A stretch of 64,000 nt of DNA from Candidatus Lutibacillus vidarii (GTDB lineage Bacteria > Actinomycetota > Actinomycetes > Actinomycetales > Dermatophilaceae), in NCBI GenBank assembly GCA_016717165.1, contig JADKGA010000002.1:1178001-1242000 (forward strand). Direction: 5' to 3'. Of this stretch, positions 8,364 to 16,431 are shown one piece after another. The position numbers and the translations under genes are program-made. The notes below the pieces were generated by a model that was not told the origin of the DNA, ran no database searches, and saw only the letters and a list, made by a program, of their open reading frames with translations. How positions within the stretch are numbered: the first letter of the stretch is position 1; each line of letters opens with the position of its first letter.

Positions 8364-10250
8364 ATGGGCATGCAGCCGTGGCACACGATGCGGTCCCTGA
8401 CCAAGGACGCCTCCGTGGCAGAGCACCGGATCGGCCGCGACACGACCAAGCGGGTCCTCGGGTACGCCCGGCCTTACCGCGGCCGGATCGCCGCCTTCCT
8501 CGCCGTCGTGGTCGTCGACGCGGTGCTCGTCGTCGCGACCCCGCTGCTGCTCAAGCAGATCGTCGACGACGGAGTGGTGCCGCAGAACGCCCCCCTCGTC
8601 GTGCGCCTTGCCCTCATCGTCGCGGCGCTCGCCGTCGCGGATGGGGCTCTCACCGTCGCTCAGCGGCTGTACTCCTCCCGGATCGGTGAGGGGCTCATCT
8701 ACGACCTGCGGACCGAGGTCTTCGCCCACGTCCAGCGCCAACCGGTGGCCTTCTTCACCCGCGCCCAGACCGGAGCCCTGGTCACCCGGCTCAACTCCGA
8801 TGTCATCGGCGCCCAGCAGGCCTTCACCTCGGTGCTCGGCTCGGTGGTCTCCAACGCCATCTCCCTGGTCCTCATCGTCGCGGCGATGGCCTCGCTGTCC
8901 TGGCAGCTCACCCTCGGGGCGCTGCTGCTCCTGCCGCTCTTCCTCATCCCGGCCCGGCTGATGGGGCGGCGCCTGGCCGAGCTCACCCGCACCCAGATGC
9001 AGCTCAACGCCGACATGGGCTCGCGGATGACCGAGCGTTTCAATGTCGCCGGTGCGCTGCTCGTCAAGCTCTTCGGCCGGCCCGAGCAGGAGGACCACGA
9101 GTATGCCGACAGGGCGGCCCGGGTCCGCGACGCCGGGGTGCGGATCGCGCTGAACCGGACCGTCTTCTTCGTCGGGCTGACCCTGGTCGCCTCGCTCGCC
9201 ACCGCGATGGTCTACGGCTTCGGTGGGGTGATGGCGGTCAACGGCCAGCTCACCGTGGGAACCCTGCTCGCCCTCGCGGCGCTGCTCGGGCGGCTCTACG
9301 GTCCGCTCACCGCGATGTCGAATGTCCGGGTCGACGTCATGACCGCCCTGGTCTCCTTCGAGCGGGTCTTCGAGATCCTCGACCTTCGTCCTCTCGTCGT
9401 GGAGTCCCCGAACGCCGTCCCGCTGCCGGATGGCCAGGTGGCGGTGAGCTTCGAGGACGTCCACTTCAGCTATCCCAGCGCGGACCGGGTCTCCCTCGCC
9501 TCGCTGGAGACGACCACGGTCGGTGACCGCTCCGGCGGCGGCGCGGTCCTCAACGGGGTCTCCTTCGTCGCCGAGCCGGGCCAGCTCGTTGCCCTCGTCG
9601 GTCCAAGCGGGGCCGGGAAGACGACGGTCACCGCGCTGGTCCCGCGGCTCTACGACCCCAGCGAGGGGGTCGTCCGCGTCGGGGGGGTCGACCTTCGCGA
9701 CGCCGCGGCCGAGTCGGTGCGGCGGGTCGTCGGCATGGTCACCCAGGAGGCGCACCTCTTCCACGACACCATCCGGGCGAACCTGCGGTATGCGCGGCCC
9801 GAGGCGTCGGAGGAGGAGCTGGTCGAGGCGCTTCAGGCCGCCCAGATCTGGGAGCTCGTTGCCTCCCTGCCCGAGGGGCTGGACACCGTCGTCGGTGACC
9901 GCGGGCACCGGCTCTCCGGCGGGGAGAAGCAGCGCCTGGCGATCGCGCGGCTGCTGCTCAAGGCGCCCTCGGTCATCATCCTTGACGAGGCCACCGCGCA
10001 CCTGGACTCGGAGTCCGAGGTCGCCGTCCAGCGGGCCCTGGAGACCGCCCTGCACGGGCGGACGGCCCTGGTCATCGCGCACCGCCTCTCGACCGTCCGG
10101 GGCGCCGACCAGATCCTTGTCATCGACGACGGCCGGGTCGTCGAGCGGGGCCGGCACGAGGAGCTGCTCGCCGCCGGGGGGCTGTACACCGACCTCTACA
10201 CCACGCAGTTCGCCACCGAGCCCGAGCTGCCCGCAGACGTCCTGGGCTGA
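8364..10250 (+). CDS. ABC exporter half-transporter (TMD-NBD fusion)
   Basis: Membrane exporter of 628 aa, an MsbA/LmrA-type half transporter that would act as a dimer. Residues about 35-310 hold six predicted membrane helices. The ATPase domain follows, with Walker A LVGPSGAGKTTV, signature RLSGGEKQRLAIAR, Walker B VIILDEATAHLDSE and the switch histidine in ALVIAHRLSTV. The last Walker B residues read ATAHLD rather than the usual ATSALD, a small variation. The ATG at 8364 is preceded by GGGAGGTGA. The insertion DRVSLASLETTTVGDRSGG before the ATPase core is a little longer than usual. The exported substrate is unknown. Confidence 0.92.
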   Translation: MGMQPWHTMRSLTKDASVAEHRIGRDTTKRVLGYARPYRGRIAAFLAVVVVDAVLVVATPLLLKQIVDDGVVPQNAPLVVRLALIVAALAVADGALTVAQRLYSSRIGEGLIYDLRTEVFAHVQRQPVAFFTRAQTGALVTRLNSDVIGAQQAFTSVLGSVVSNAISLVLIVAAMASLSWQLTLGALLLLPLFLIPARLMGRRLAELTRTQMQLNADMGSRMTERFNVAGALLVKLFGRPEQEDHEYADRAARVRDAGVRIALNRTVFFVGLTLVASLATAMVYGFGGVMAVNGQLTVGTLLALAALLGRLYGPLTAMSNVRVDVMTALVSFERVFEILDLRPLVVESPNAVPLPDGQVAVSFEDVHFSYPSADRVSLASLETTTVGDRSGGGAVLNGVSFVAEPGQLVALVGPSGAGKTTVTALVPRLYDPSEGVVRVGGVDLRDAAAESVRRVVGMVTQEAHLFHDTIRANLRYARPEASEEELVEALQAAQIWELVASLPEGLDTVVGDRGHRLSGGEKQRLAIARLLLKAPSVIILDEATAHLDSESEVAVQRALETALHGRTALVIAHRLSTVRGADQILVIDDGRVVERGRHEELLAAGGLYTDLYTTQFATEPELPADVLG

Positions 10251-10256
10251 GCCGCC

Positions 10257-10316
10257 GGCTCAGTCACGGGTTCAGTCGCCGGCTCAGTCACGGGCTCAGT
10301 CACCGGGTCGGTCGCG
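10257..10316. repeat. 12-bp tandem repeat, five units
   Basis: Five head-to-tail 12-bp units of the type ggctcagtcacg with changes at a few positions. They fill most of the 83-bp gap between the convergent ends of the ABC exporter and the SURF1 gene. No terminator hairpin is obvious there. Confidence 0.8.
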
Positions 10317-10333
10317 GGCCCGGGACCAGCGGG

Positions 10334-11137
10334 CTACTCGTCCTCCTCGTCCCAGATCCGGACCTTCTTCGGGCGGGCCGGCACTGGGGTGATCTCCCCG
10401 GCCTCCTCGGCGGCGGCCCGTCCGGCGCGCAGCTCGTTGCGGACCCCCAGCCCGACGAAGACGAAGCCGAACAGGGTGAACAGCGCCCACTGGACCGAGT
10501 AGCCCTGGTGCGGGCCGAGGTCGGTGCTCGGCGGGTCGAGGGCCGTCAGCGGGGTGGTCGCCGCCGGCTGTTCGCCCCCCATGACGAGATACGGCTGGTA
10601 TGCCGTCCGGCCGAGCTGCGCTGCCGCCGTCACGGTGTCGACCGTGGCGAGCTGGCCCTGCGGCAGGGATCGGTCGACATCGGACTCCGGGGAGCGGAGC
10701 CAACCGGTGACGGTGACCTCACCTGATGCGGGGGGCGGGATGGTCGGAAGGATGTTCGCGGCGGCCGCGTTCCCGACCCACCCGCGGTCGACGAAGACGA
10801 CCCCGCCGGGGGTGTCGAGGGGGACGAGGACCTCGTAGCCGACCCCGGTGCTCTGGCTCCGGTTGCGGACGACGAAGGTGTGCTGGGCGTCATACCGGCC
10901 CGTGACGCTGACCCGGGTCCACTGCTGGGACTCGCCCAGGAGTGCCGCGGGCGAGGGGAGGACCGAGGCGAAGGGGACCGGCTCGGCGGTGTAGTGGGCC
11001 TCGATCGCGTGCGCCGCGGCCGCCTTGTCCTCGTAGCGGGTCCACTGCCAGTGCGCGGCGAGAACCGAGACGGCTGCCCAGGCGATCGCCAACAGGGTCA
11101 TGCCGATCCACCGCGGCGAGAAGAGGACCCGGAGCAC
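10334..11137 (-). CDS. SURF1 family cytochrome oxidase assembly protein
   Basis: Membrane protein of 267 aa. It has the SURF1 layout: a helix near residues 11-30 (MTLLAIAWAAVSVLAAHWQW), an extracytoplasmic domain with FVDRGWVG and VTGWLRSPE, and a second helix near the C-terminus (SVQWALFTLFGFVFVGLGV). SURF1 proteins assist heme insertion into cytochrome c oxidase subunit I. The tail is charged and ends WDEEDE. The start is GTG, six bases after a minus-strand -10 element. The frame extends far upstream over moaA and that part is discarded. No cytochrome oxidase genes are within the window. Confidence 0.88.
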   Translation of the reverse strand: MLRVLFSPRWIGMTLLAIAWAAVSVLAAHWQWTRYEDKAAAAHAIEAHYTAEPVPFASVLPSPAALLGESQQWTRVSVTGRYDAQHTFVVRNRSQSTGVGYEVLVPLDTPGGVVFVDRGWVGNAAAANILPTIPPPASGEVTVTGWLRSPESDVDRSLPQGQLATVDTVTAAAQLGRTAYQPYLVMGGEQPAATTPLTALDPPSTDLGPHQGYSVQWALFTLFGFVFVGLGVRNELRAGRAAAEEAGEITPVPARPKKVRIWDEEDE

Positions 11138-11143
11138 GACTAG

Positions 11144-11163
11144 ACCGTACCTCGACGTAGGCT
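11144..11163. promoter_or_regulatory. Divergent -10 elements for SURF1 and moaA
   Basis: On the minus strand TACGGT (11144-11149) is six bases before the SURF1 GTG. On the plus strand TAGGCT (11158-11163) is seven bases before the moaA ATG. Only 33 bp separate the two start codons, so both transcripts should be leaderless. Confidence 0.6.
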
Positions 11164-11170
11164 GTCGACC

Positions 11171-12157
11171 ATGTCTGTCCTGGTCGACCAGCTGGGCCGG
11201 GTCGCCACCGACCTTCGGGTGTCGGTGACCGACCGGTGCACCCTGCGCTGCCAGTACTGCATGCCCGCCGAAGGACTGCCGTGGATGCCGCCCGAGGAGA
11301 TGCTCACCGACGCCGAGCTGCTTCGGGTGGTCGGGATCTTCGTCGAGCTCGGCGTGACCCAGGTCCGGCTCACCGGCGGCGAGCCGCTGCTGCGACGGAG
11401 CATCGTCGACCTCGTCGCCGGGATCGCCGCGCTGACGCCCCGGCCGAAGATCGCGATGACGACCAACGGGCTGGCCCTGGGCCGACTCGCTGCCCCGCTG
11501 AAGGCCGCCGGGCTGGACCGGGTCAACGTCAGCCTCGACACGGTCGACCGCGGCGTCTACGAGACGCTGACCCGCCGCGACCGGCTCGCTGACGTCGAGT
11601 CGGGCCTGCGAGCTGCCGCCGAAGCGGGCCTGACCCCGGTCAAGGTCAACGCCGTGGCGATGCGAGGCGTCAACGACGACTCGGTGGCCGAGGTGCTGCG
11701 GTGGTGCCTCGAGCGGGGGTACGAGCTGCGGTTCATCGAGCAGATGCCACTGGACGCCCAGCATGCATGGGACCGCTCGGCTCTGGTCACCGCGGCCGAG
11801 GTGCGAGAGCGGCTGCAGCGTCGGTTCACCCTGACCCCGCTGCCGGGACGAGGCAGCGCTCCGGCCCAGCGCTATCTCGTGGACGACGGCCCCGGCACGG
11901 TCGGCGTCATCGCCTCGGTGACCGAGCCGTTCTGCCAGGCCTGCGACCGGACCCGGCTCACCGCAGACGGACAGGTCCGCAACTGCCTCTTCTCCAACCG
12001 CGAGACCGACCTGCGTGGCCCGCTGCGCTCCGGGGCGACCGACGAGCAGCTCGCGGCGCTGATCCGCGGTGAGATGTGGCGCAAGGCACCGGGCCACGGG
12101 ATCGGCCGGGCCGACTTCCACCAGCCCGACCGCCCGATGTCGGCCATCGGCGGCTAG
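11171..12157 (+). CDS. moaA: GTP 3',8-cyclase MoaA (molybdenum cofactor)
   Basis: Radical SAM enzyme of 328 aa that rearranges GTP in the first step of molybdopterin synthesis. The SAM-cluster cysteines are Cys23, Cys27 and Cys30 in TDRCTLRCQYC. The second cluster is formed by the C-terminal CQACDRTRLTADGQVRNC. Also present are LTGGEPLLR, NVSLDT and RFIEQMPLD. The family's C-terminal glycine-rich tail is kept: HQPDRPMSAIGG, ending Gly-Gly. No other mo-cofactor gene is in the window. Confidence 0.96.
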   Translation: MSVLVDQLGRVATDLRVSVTDRCTLRCQYCMPAEGLPWMPPEEMLTDAELLRVVGIFVELGVTQVRLTGGEPLLRRSIVDLVAGIAALTPRPKIAMTTNGLALGRLAAPLKAAGLDRVNVSLDTVDRGVYETLTRRDRLADVESGLRAAAEAGLTPVKVNAVAMRGVNDDSVAEVLRWCLERGYELRFIEQMPLDAQHAWDRSALVTAAEVRERLQRRFTLTPLPGRGSAPAQRYLVDDGPGTVGVIASVTEPFCQACDRTRLTADGQVRNCLFSNRETDLRGPLRSGATDEQLAALIRGEMWRKAPGHGIGRADFHQPDRPMSAIGG

Positions 12158-12167
12158 CGAAGCCCCC

Positions 12168-12530
12168 TCACTCCTGCGTCGAGGACGCCCCGTCTGCCGA
12201 GGGGCCGTTCGGGTGGGCCGTCGTGGTGATCCGTTGGGTGGGGTCGACATATGGGGTGACGGTGCCGACCGAGCCGCGCGTGCGGGGGCCGACCGCATTG
12301 GCGAGGACCACCGCGAAGTAGGGCAGCACCGCCGCGCCACCGACCGCCACCCATCGCAGCGGGCCGCTCGCAACGACCGCGATGATGAAGCAGGCGGTGC
12401 GGATGCCCATTGTCCACAAGTAGCGCCGCATCCGGGCCGACTGGTCCAAGGCCGCCGACTGCGGGGCGGTGGTCACCGAGAAGACCCGGCCGTCCCCGTC
12501 CGGGTCGGTGGACTTCCTCGCCCGCGCCAT
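12168..12530 (-). CDS. DUF3099 small membrane protein
   Basis: Protein of 120 aa with a cytoplasmic N-terminus and two hydrophobic segments, RTACFIIAVVASGPLRW and VAVGGAAVLPYFAVVLANAV, separated by a very short turn. The pattern RMRRYLWTMGIRTACFI matches the actinobacterial DUF3099 family, whose function is unknown. The C-terminus is polar and Pro/Ser/Thr-rich. The ATG at 12530 was chosen because a -10 element lies seven bases upstream; a GTG nine bases earlier is also possible. Confidence 0.75.
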   Translation of the reverse strand: MARARKSTDPDGDGRVFSVTTAPQSAALDQSARMRRYLWTMGIRTACFIIAVVASGPLRWVAVGGAAVLPYFAVVLANAVGPRTRGSVGTVTPYVDPTQRITTTAHPNGPSADGASSTQE

Positions 12531-12537
12531 AGCGTCC

Positions 12538-12543
12538 ACGATA
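12538..12543 (-). promoter_or_regulatory. -10 element of the DUF3099 gene
   Basis: TATCGT on the minus strand with seven bases to the ATG at 12530, consistent with a leaderless message. Confidence 0.5.
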
Positions 12544-12624
12544 CGACGCGTCCGGCGCGGGTTACCCATGGGTAGTCCACTAGCGTTCGACGGACATCGG
12601 CCGAGGGGCCGGGAAGGAGCACCC

Positions 12625-13338
12625 ATGAGCGAGCCGCGGCGGGTCCTGGTGACCGGGGGCAACCGGGGGATCGGCTTGGCCATCGCGCGGTCCTTCGCCG
12701 AGGCGGGCCACCATGTCGCCGTGACCACCCGCAGCGGGGCGGCCCCCGAGGGTCTGGCCGCCGTGACCTGCGAGGTCACCGACACCGCCTCGGTGGACGC
12801 TGCCTTCACCGCGGCCGAGCAGGCCCTCGGCGGCCCGGTGGAGGTGCTCGTCGCGAACGCGGGCATCACCCGCGACCAGCTGCTCATGCGGATGAGCGAC
12901 GCCGAGTTCGACGAGGTGCTCGACACCAACCTCGCCGGTGCCTTCCGGTGCGCCCGCCGGGCCAGCAAGGGGATGATCCGGTTGCGGTATGGGCGGATCA
13001 TCTTCGTCTCCTCCGTCGTGGGCCTGTACGGCTCACCCGGCCAGGCGAACTACGCCGCGAGCAAGGCGGGTCTGGTCGGGCTGGCCCGCTCGATCTCCCG
13101 CGAGCTCGGCGGGCGCGGGATCACGGCCAATGTCGTCGCGCCCGGCTTCATCGACACCGACATGACCGCCGAGCTGCCGGACGAGCGCCGGGCCGCCTAT
13201 CTGGCTGCCATCCCGGCGGGGCGCTTCGCCGCCCCGGAGGAGGTCGCCGCCGCGGTCCGCTTCCTCGCCTCCGACGAGGCGGGCTATGTCACCGGGGCCG
13301 TGCTGCCCGTCGATGGCGGCCTCGGCATGGGCCACTGA
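12625..13338 (+). CDS. fabG: 3-oxoacyl-ACP reductase FabG
   Basis: Short-chain dehydrogenase of 237 aa that reduces 3-oxoacyl-ACP with NADPH in fatty-acid synthesis. The cofactor motif is VTGGNRGIGLAIA near the N-terminus, NAG is near residue 77, and the catalytic set is Ser130, Tyr143 and Lys147 (GQANYAASKAG). It ends with TGAVLPVDGGLGMGH as FabG proteins do. The ATG at 12625 has GGAAGGAG upstream. fabI follows 66 bp later, the same pairing as mycobacterial mabA-inhA, which supports the assignment. Confidence 0.93.
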   Translation: MSEPRRVLVTGGNRGIGLAIARSFAEAGHHVAVTTRSGAAPEGLAAVTCEVTDTASVDAAFTAAEQALGGPVEVLVANAGITRDQLLMRMSDAEFDEVLDTNLAGAFRCARRASKGMIRLRYGRIIFVSSVVGLYGSPGQANYAASKAGLVGLARSISRELGGRGITANVVAPGFIDTDMTAELPDERRAAYLAAIPAGRFAAPEEVAAAVRFLASDEAGYVTGAVLPVDGGLGMGH

Positions 13339-13404
13339 CCCGCTCCACCCACGAGAACGCTCGTTCCACCCACCGTGACCGCCGCAGAAGGGACGCTACA
13401 CACC

Positions 13405-14166
13405 ATGGGGCTGCTGACCGGAAAGACCTTGCTGGTGACCGGGGTGCTCATGGACTCGTCCATCGCCTTCCACGTCGCTCGGCTGGCCCAGGACGAGGGT
13501 GCGACCGTCATCCTCACCTCGTTCGGGCGGACGATGAAGATCACCACCGCGATCGCCAAGCGGCTGCCGCAGACGCCGCCGGTCGTCGAGCTCGACGTGA
13601 GCAACCAGGAGCATCTCGACACCTTGGCCGGGCGGCTGGGCGAGCACACCGACCGGCTCGATGGGGTGCTCCACTCGATCGGGTTCGCCCCGCAGGGCGC
13701 GTTCACCTTCCTCGAGGGCAGCTGGGCGGACGTCTCCACCGCGGTGCACGTCTCGGCCTACTCGCTCAAGGCCCTCGCTGTGGCCGCGCTGCCGCTCATG
13801 GGCGCGGGCGGCTCGATCGTCGGGCTGACCTTCGACGCGCGCTACGCGTGGCCGGTCTACGACTGGATGGGGGTCGCCAAGGCCGCATTCGAGGCGACGA
13901 ACCGCTACTGCGCCCGTGACCTCGGACCCAAGGGGGTGCGGTGCAATCTCGTCGCGGCCGGGCCGATCCGGACCACGGCCGCGAAGTCGATCCCCGGCTT
14001 CGAGACCTTCGAGCGGGTCTGGGGCGACCGGGCCCCGCTCGGCTGGGACGTCCACGATGCCGAACCGGCCGCCCGGGCGTGCGTCGCGCTGCTGTCAGAC
14101 TGGTTCCCCGCGACGACCGGGGAGATCGTCCACGTCGACGGCGGCGTCCACGCGATGGGCCAGTAG
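13405..14166 (+). CDS. fabI: Enoyl-ACP reductase FabI/InhA
   Basis: NADH-dependent enoyl-ACP reductase of 253 aa closing the fatty-acid elongation cycle. It has the InhA-like start MGLLTGKTLLVTGVLMDSSIAFHVA and the Tyr-x6-Lys catalytic pair Tyr152 and Lys159 (VYDWMGVAKAAFEATNRY). SIGFAP and the C-terminal GEIVHVDGGVHAMG are also typical. It follows fabG in the same direction, so co-transcription is likely. A second ATG 30 bp upstream is possible but adds residues outside the family's usual start. Confidence 0.94.
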   Translation: MGLLTGKTLLVTGVLMDSSIAFHVARLAQDEGATVILTSFGRTMKITTAIAKRLPQTPPVVELDVSNQEHLDTLAGRLGEHTDRLDGVLHSIGFAPQGAFTFLEGSWADVSTAVHVSAYSLKALAVAALPLMGAGGSIVGLTFDARYAWPVYDWMGVAKAAFEATNRYCARDLGPKGVRCNLVAAGPIRTTAAKSIPGFETFERVWGDRAPLGWDVHDAEPAARACVALLSDWFPATTGEIVHVDGGVHAMGQ

Positions 14167-14185
14167 CCGGGCTGCTCGGCGCCGC

Positions 14186-14191
14186 TAGGCT
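14186..14191 (+). promoter_or_regulatory. -10 element of the Mur-ligase/TPR gene
   Basis: TAGGCT with eight bases to the ATG at 14200. There is no ribosome site, so a leaderless transcript independent of fabI is likely. Confidence 0.5.
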
Positions 14192-14199
14192 GCGTCCTC

Positions 14200-16431
14200 A
14201 TGGACCAGCCCCCGACGGTCGACGCCCGCGAGGTGCGGCTCCTCGACGGGCCGAACCTCTACTTCCCCAAGGCTGCGCTCAAGGTGCGCCTCGGCGTGGG
14301 TCCCGCGCTGGCCCTGCACCCCCAGCAGGCACGTCGGCTCGCCTTGGTCGTCGGTATGCCGACCCGCCGTCCGGGAGCCGCAGGCTCGACCTGGCGGCTC
14401 CAGCTGGTCGCCCGATCGCTCCGGGCCTGCGTGCGCACGGTGCTGGCCGAGGCCGGCGTCGACCGCGTGGCGGTCCGCAGCCGGACCGGCCCCGGCGGCG
14501 ACGAGGTCGTCGTCGCGGTCCCGTGGCGGCACCGGGGGCGGGCCGAGGTGGCCGGGGGGCTGCTCGCGCCGCTGGTCCAGGAGCTCGTCGACCTCGCCTG
14601 CGCGCCCGGTGACCTCTCCACCGCACGCGCCCGGTATGACGCCGCCGTCGCCGACGCCGCGCGCCAGATCCGGGAGGCCGACCCTGGGCCCGGACCGGGG
14701 GCCGTCATACCGCAGGTTCCGGTCGTCTCCATCACCGGAACGAACGGGAAGACCACGACGACCCGGCTCGTCGCCCACCTGGCCATGACCGCGGGGCTGA
14801 CCACCGCGTGGAGCTCGACCGACGGCGTTGTCGTCATGGGGGCCGTCGTCGAGGAGGGCGACTACTCGGGCCCGGCCGGAGCCCGGGCGGTGCTGGCCAC
14901 CCCGGGGCTCGACATCGGTGTCCTGGAGACCGCGCGCGGTGGGATGCTCCTCAAGGGGATGGGGGTGACCTGCAATGACGTCAGCGTGGTCACCAATGTC
15001 AGCGCCGACCACCTCGGTCTGCACGGCATCGAGACCCTCGACCAGCTGGCCGAGGTCAAGGCCATCGTCACGACGGTGACCAAGCCGAACGGCTGGACGA
15101 TCCTCAATGGCGAGGACCCGCGGACCTGGGCGATGCGCGCCGGCTCCCCGGGGCGGCCCTGGGCGTTCGCGATCGACCCGGACGCCCCGGCGCTGCGTGA
15201 GGCGCGCAACCTCGGCGGCCGAGCGATCACCGTCCTCGACGGCCAGATCGTCGTCCTCGGCGGCGGCCCCGCGGACGCCCTGGTCCCGGTGGTCGAGGTC
15301 CCGATCACGCTCGGCGGGCTGGCTCGGCACAATGTCGCCAATGCGCTCGCGGGAGCCGCGGCCGCCCTGGCGCTCGGCATCCCGCGGGCCGCCGTCGTTG
15401 CCGGCCTACGGTCCTTCCTGCCCGACCCGGTGCTCAGCTCGGGGCGGCTCAACTGCTATCTCGTTCCCACGCAGGATGGCTCGGGCACGGTCATCGTCGT
15501 CCTCGACATGGCCCATAACGAGGCCGGGCTCGACGCACTCCTCGACGTCGCCAGAGGGCTGCGCCAGCCCGGTCGCCAGGTCGCGCTGTCCCTCGGAACC
15601 GCGGGGGACCGTCCGGACGAGGCGCTCGTCGCGCTGGGACGGATCGCCGGAGCCCGCGCCGACCGCGTGCTCATCACCCACAAGGAGCACTACCTTCGGG
15701 GCCGGACGATGGCCGAGATGACCGAGCTCTTCCGCGAGGGTCTGGCCGCCAGCGGGCGGGCCGACACTGAGGTGGCCACCACCGAGGTCGAGGCGGTGCA
15801 GCGACTCCTCGCGCAGGCCGGGGACGGGGACGTCGTCGCCGTCATGTGCCACTCCCAGCGGGCCGGCCTGGAGTCCCTCCTGGCGGATCTCGGCGGGCAG
15901 GTCGCCGGGCCGGAGGACATCCGCAGAGCCGTCCTCGGTGCCTCGGGTCGGCACCGTGCCGAGGCCGAGCTGGAGGCGCTCTGGGCAGACCCCGACCGCG
16001 ACCCGGACGAGCGGATCGCGGCGGCCCGGCTGCTCTACGACCGATTCCCGGGGGACGGGCGGGTGGCCTACGAGTATGCCGGGACCTACGACTCGGCCGG
16101 TCGCCCCGAGCAGGCGGCCGCGCTCTACGAGCAGGCCCTGGCCGGTGTCTTGCGCGAGCCCTATGCGCGCCGAGCCCGGGTGCAGCTCGCGTCGACGCTG
16201 CGCAACCTCGGCCGGGTCGACGAGGCGGTGGTCCTCCTCGACGAGCTCGCCGCGGCCCATCCGGACAGCCTCGGCGTCGCCGCCTTCCGGGCGTTGGCGC
16301 TGCACAGTGCGGGCCGGCCCGACGAGGCCCTCGGGTCGATGCTCCAGGCCGTCGCGGCCACCAGCACCGACGAGGACGTCACTCGGTACCGGAGGTCCCT
16401 GGCGGCATACGGTCGGGATCTGTTGAGCTGA
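14200..16431 (+). CDS. CphA-like Mur ligase fused to a C-terminal TPR domain
   Basis: Protein of 743 aa with no exact family name that I recognise. Residues 1-165 begin VRLLDGPNLYF, like the N-terminal region of cyanophycin synthetase, but no ATP-grasp domain follows. Residues about 170-575 are a Mur-ligase module: P-loop ITGTNGKTTTT (178-188), ETARGGML, VTNVSADHLGLHGIETLDQL (about 264-283), and LDMAHNEAG (435-443), equivalent to DYCHNAPG in CphA. The catalytic motifs look intact. Residues about 580-743 are helical repeats of TPR type (RPEQAAALYEQALAG, RVDEAVVLLDELAAAHP, RPDEALGSMLQAV). The gene converges on cphA with a 53-bp overlap. It may be an amino-acid ligase acting on cyanophycin or a related peptide; this is inference. 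Confidence 0.8.
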   Translation: MDQPPTVDAREVRLLDGPNLYFPKAALKVRLGVGPALALHPQQARRLALVVGMPTRRPGAAGSTWRLQLVARSLRACVRTVLAEAGVDRVAVRSRTGPGGDEVVVAVPWRHRGRAEVAGGLLAPLVQELVDLACAPGDLSTARARYDAAVADAARQIREADPGPGPGAVIPQVPVVSITGTNGKTTTTRLVAHLAMTAGLTTAWSSTDGVVVMGAVVEEGDYSGPAGARAVLATPGLDIGVLETARGGMLLKGMGVTCNDVSVVTNVSADHLGLHGIETLDQLAEVKAIVTTVTKPNGWTILNGEDPRTWAMRAGSPGRPWAFAIDPDAPALREARNLGGRAITVLDGQIVVLGGGPADALVPVVEVPITLGGLARHNVANALAGAAAALALGIPRAAVVAGLRSFLPDPVLSSGRLNCYLVPTQDGSGTVIVVLDMAHNEAGLDALLDVARGLRQPGRQVALSLGTAGDRPDEALVALGRIAGARADRVLITHKEHYLRGRTMAEMTELFREGLAASGRADTEVATTEVEAVQRLLAQAGDGDVVAVMCHSQRAGLESLLADLGGQVAGPEDIRRAVLGASGRHRAEAELEALWADPDRDPDERIAAARLLYDRFPGDGRVAYEYAGTYDSAGRPEQAAALYEQALAGVLREPYARRARVQLASTLRNLGRVDEAVVLLDELAAAHPDSLGVAAFRALALHSAGRPDEALGSMLQAVAATSTDEDVTRYRRSLAAYGRDLLS

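Noticed and set aside
7200..10157. A 985-codon minus-strand frame opposite the hydratase and ABC exporter
   Set aside because: The composition is typical of antisense high-GC frames, and the plus-strand genes have complete motifs and proper starts.
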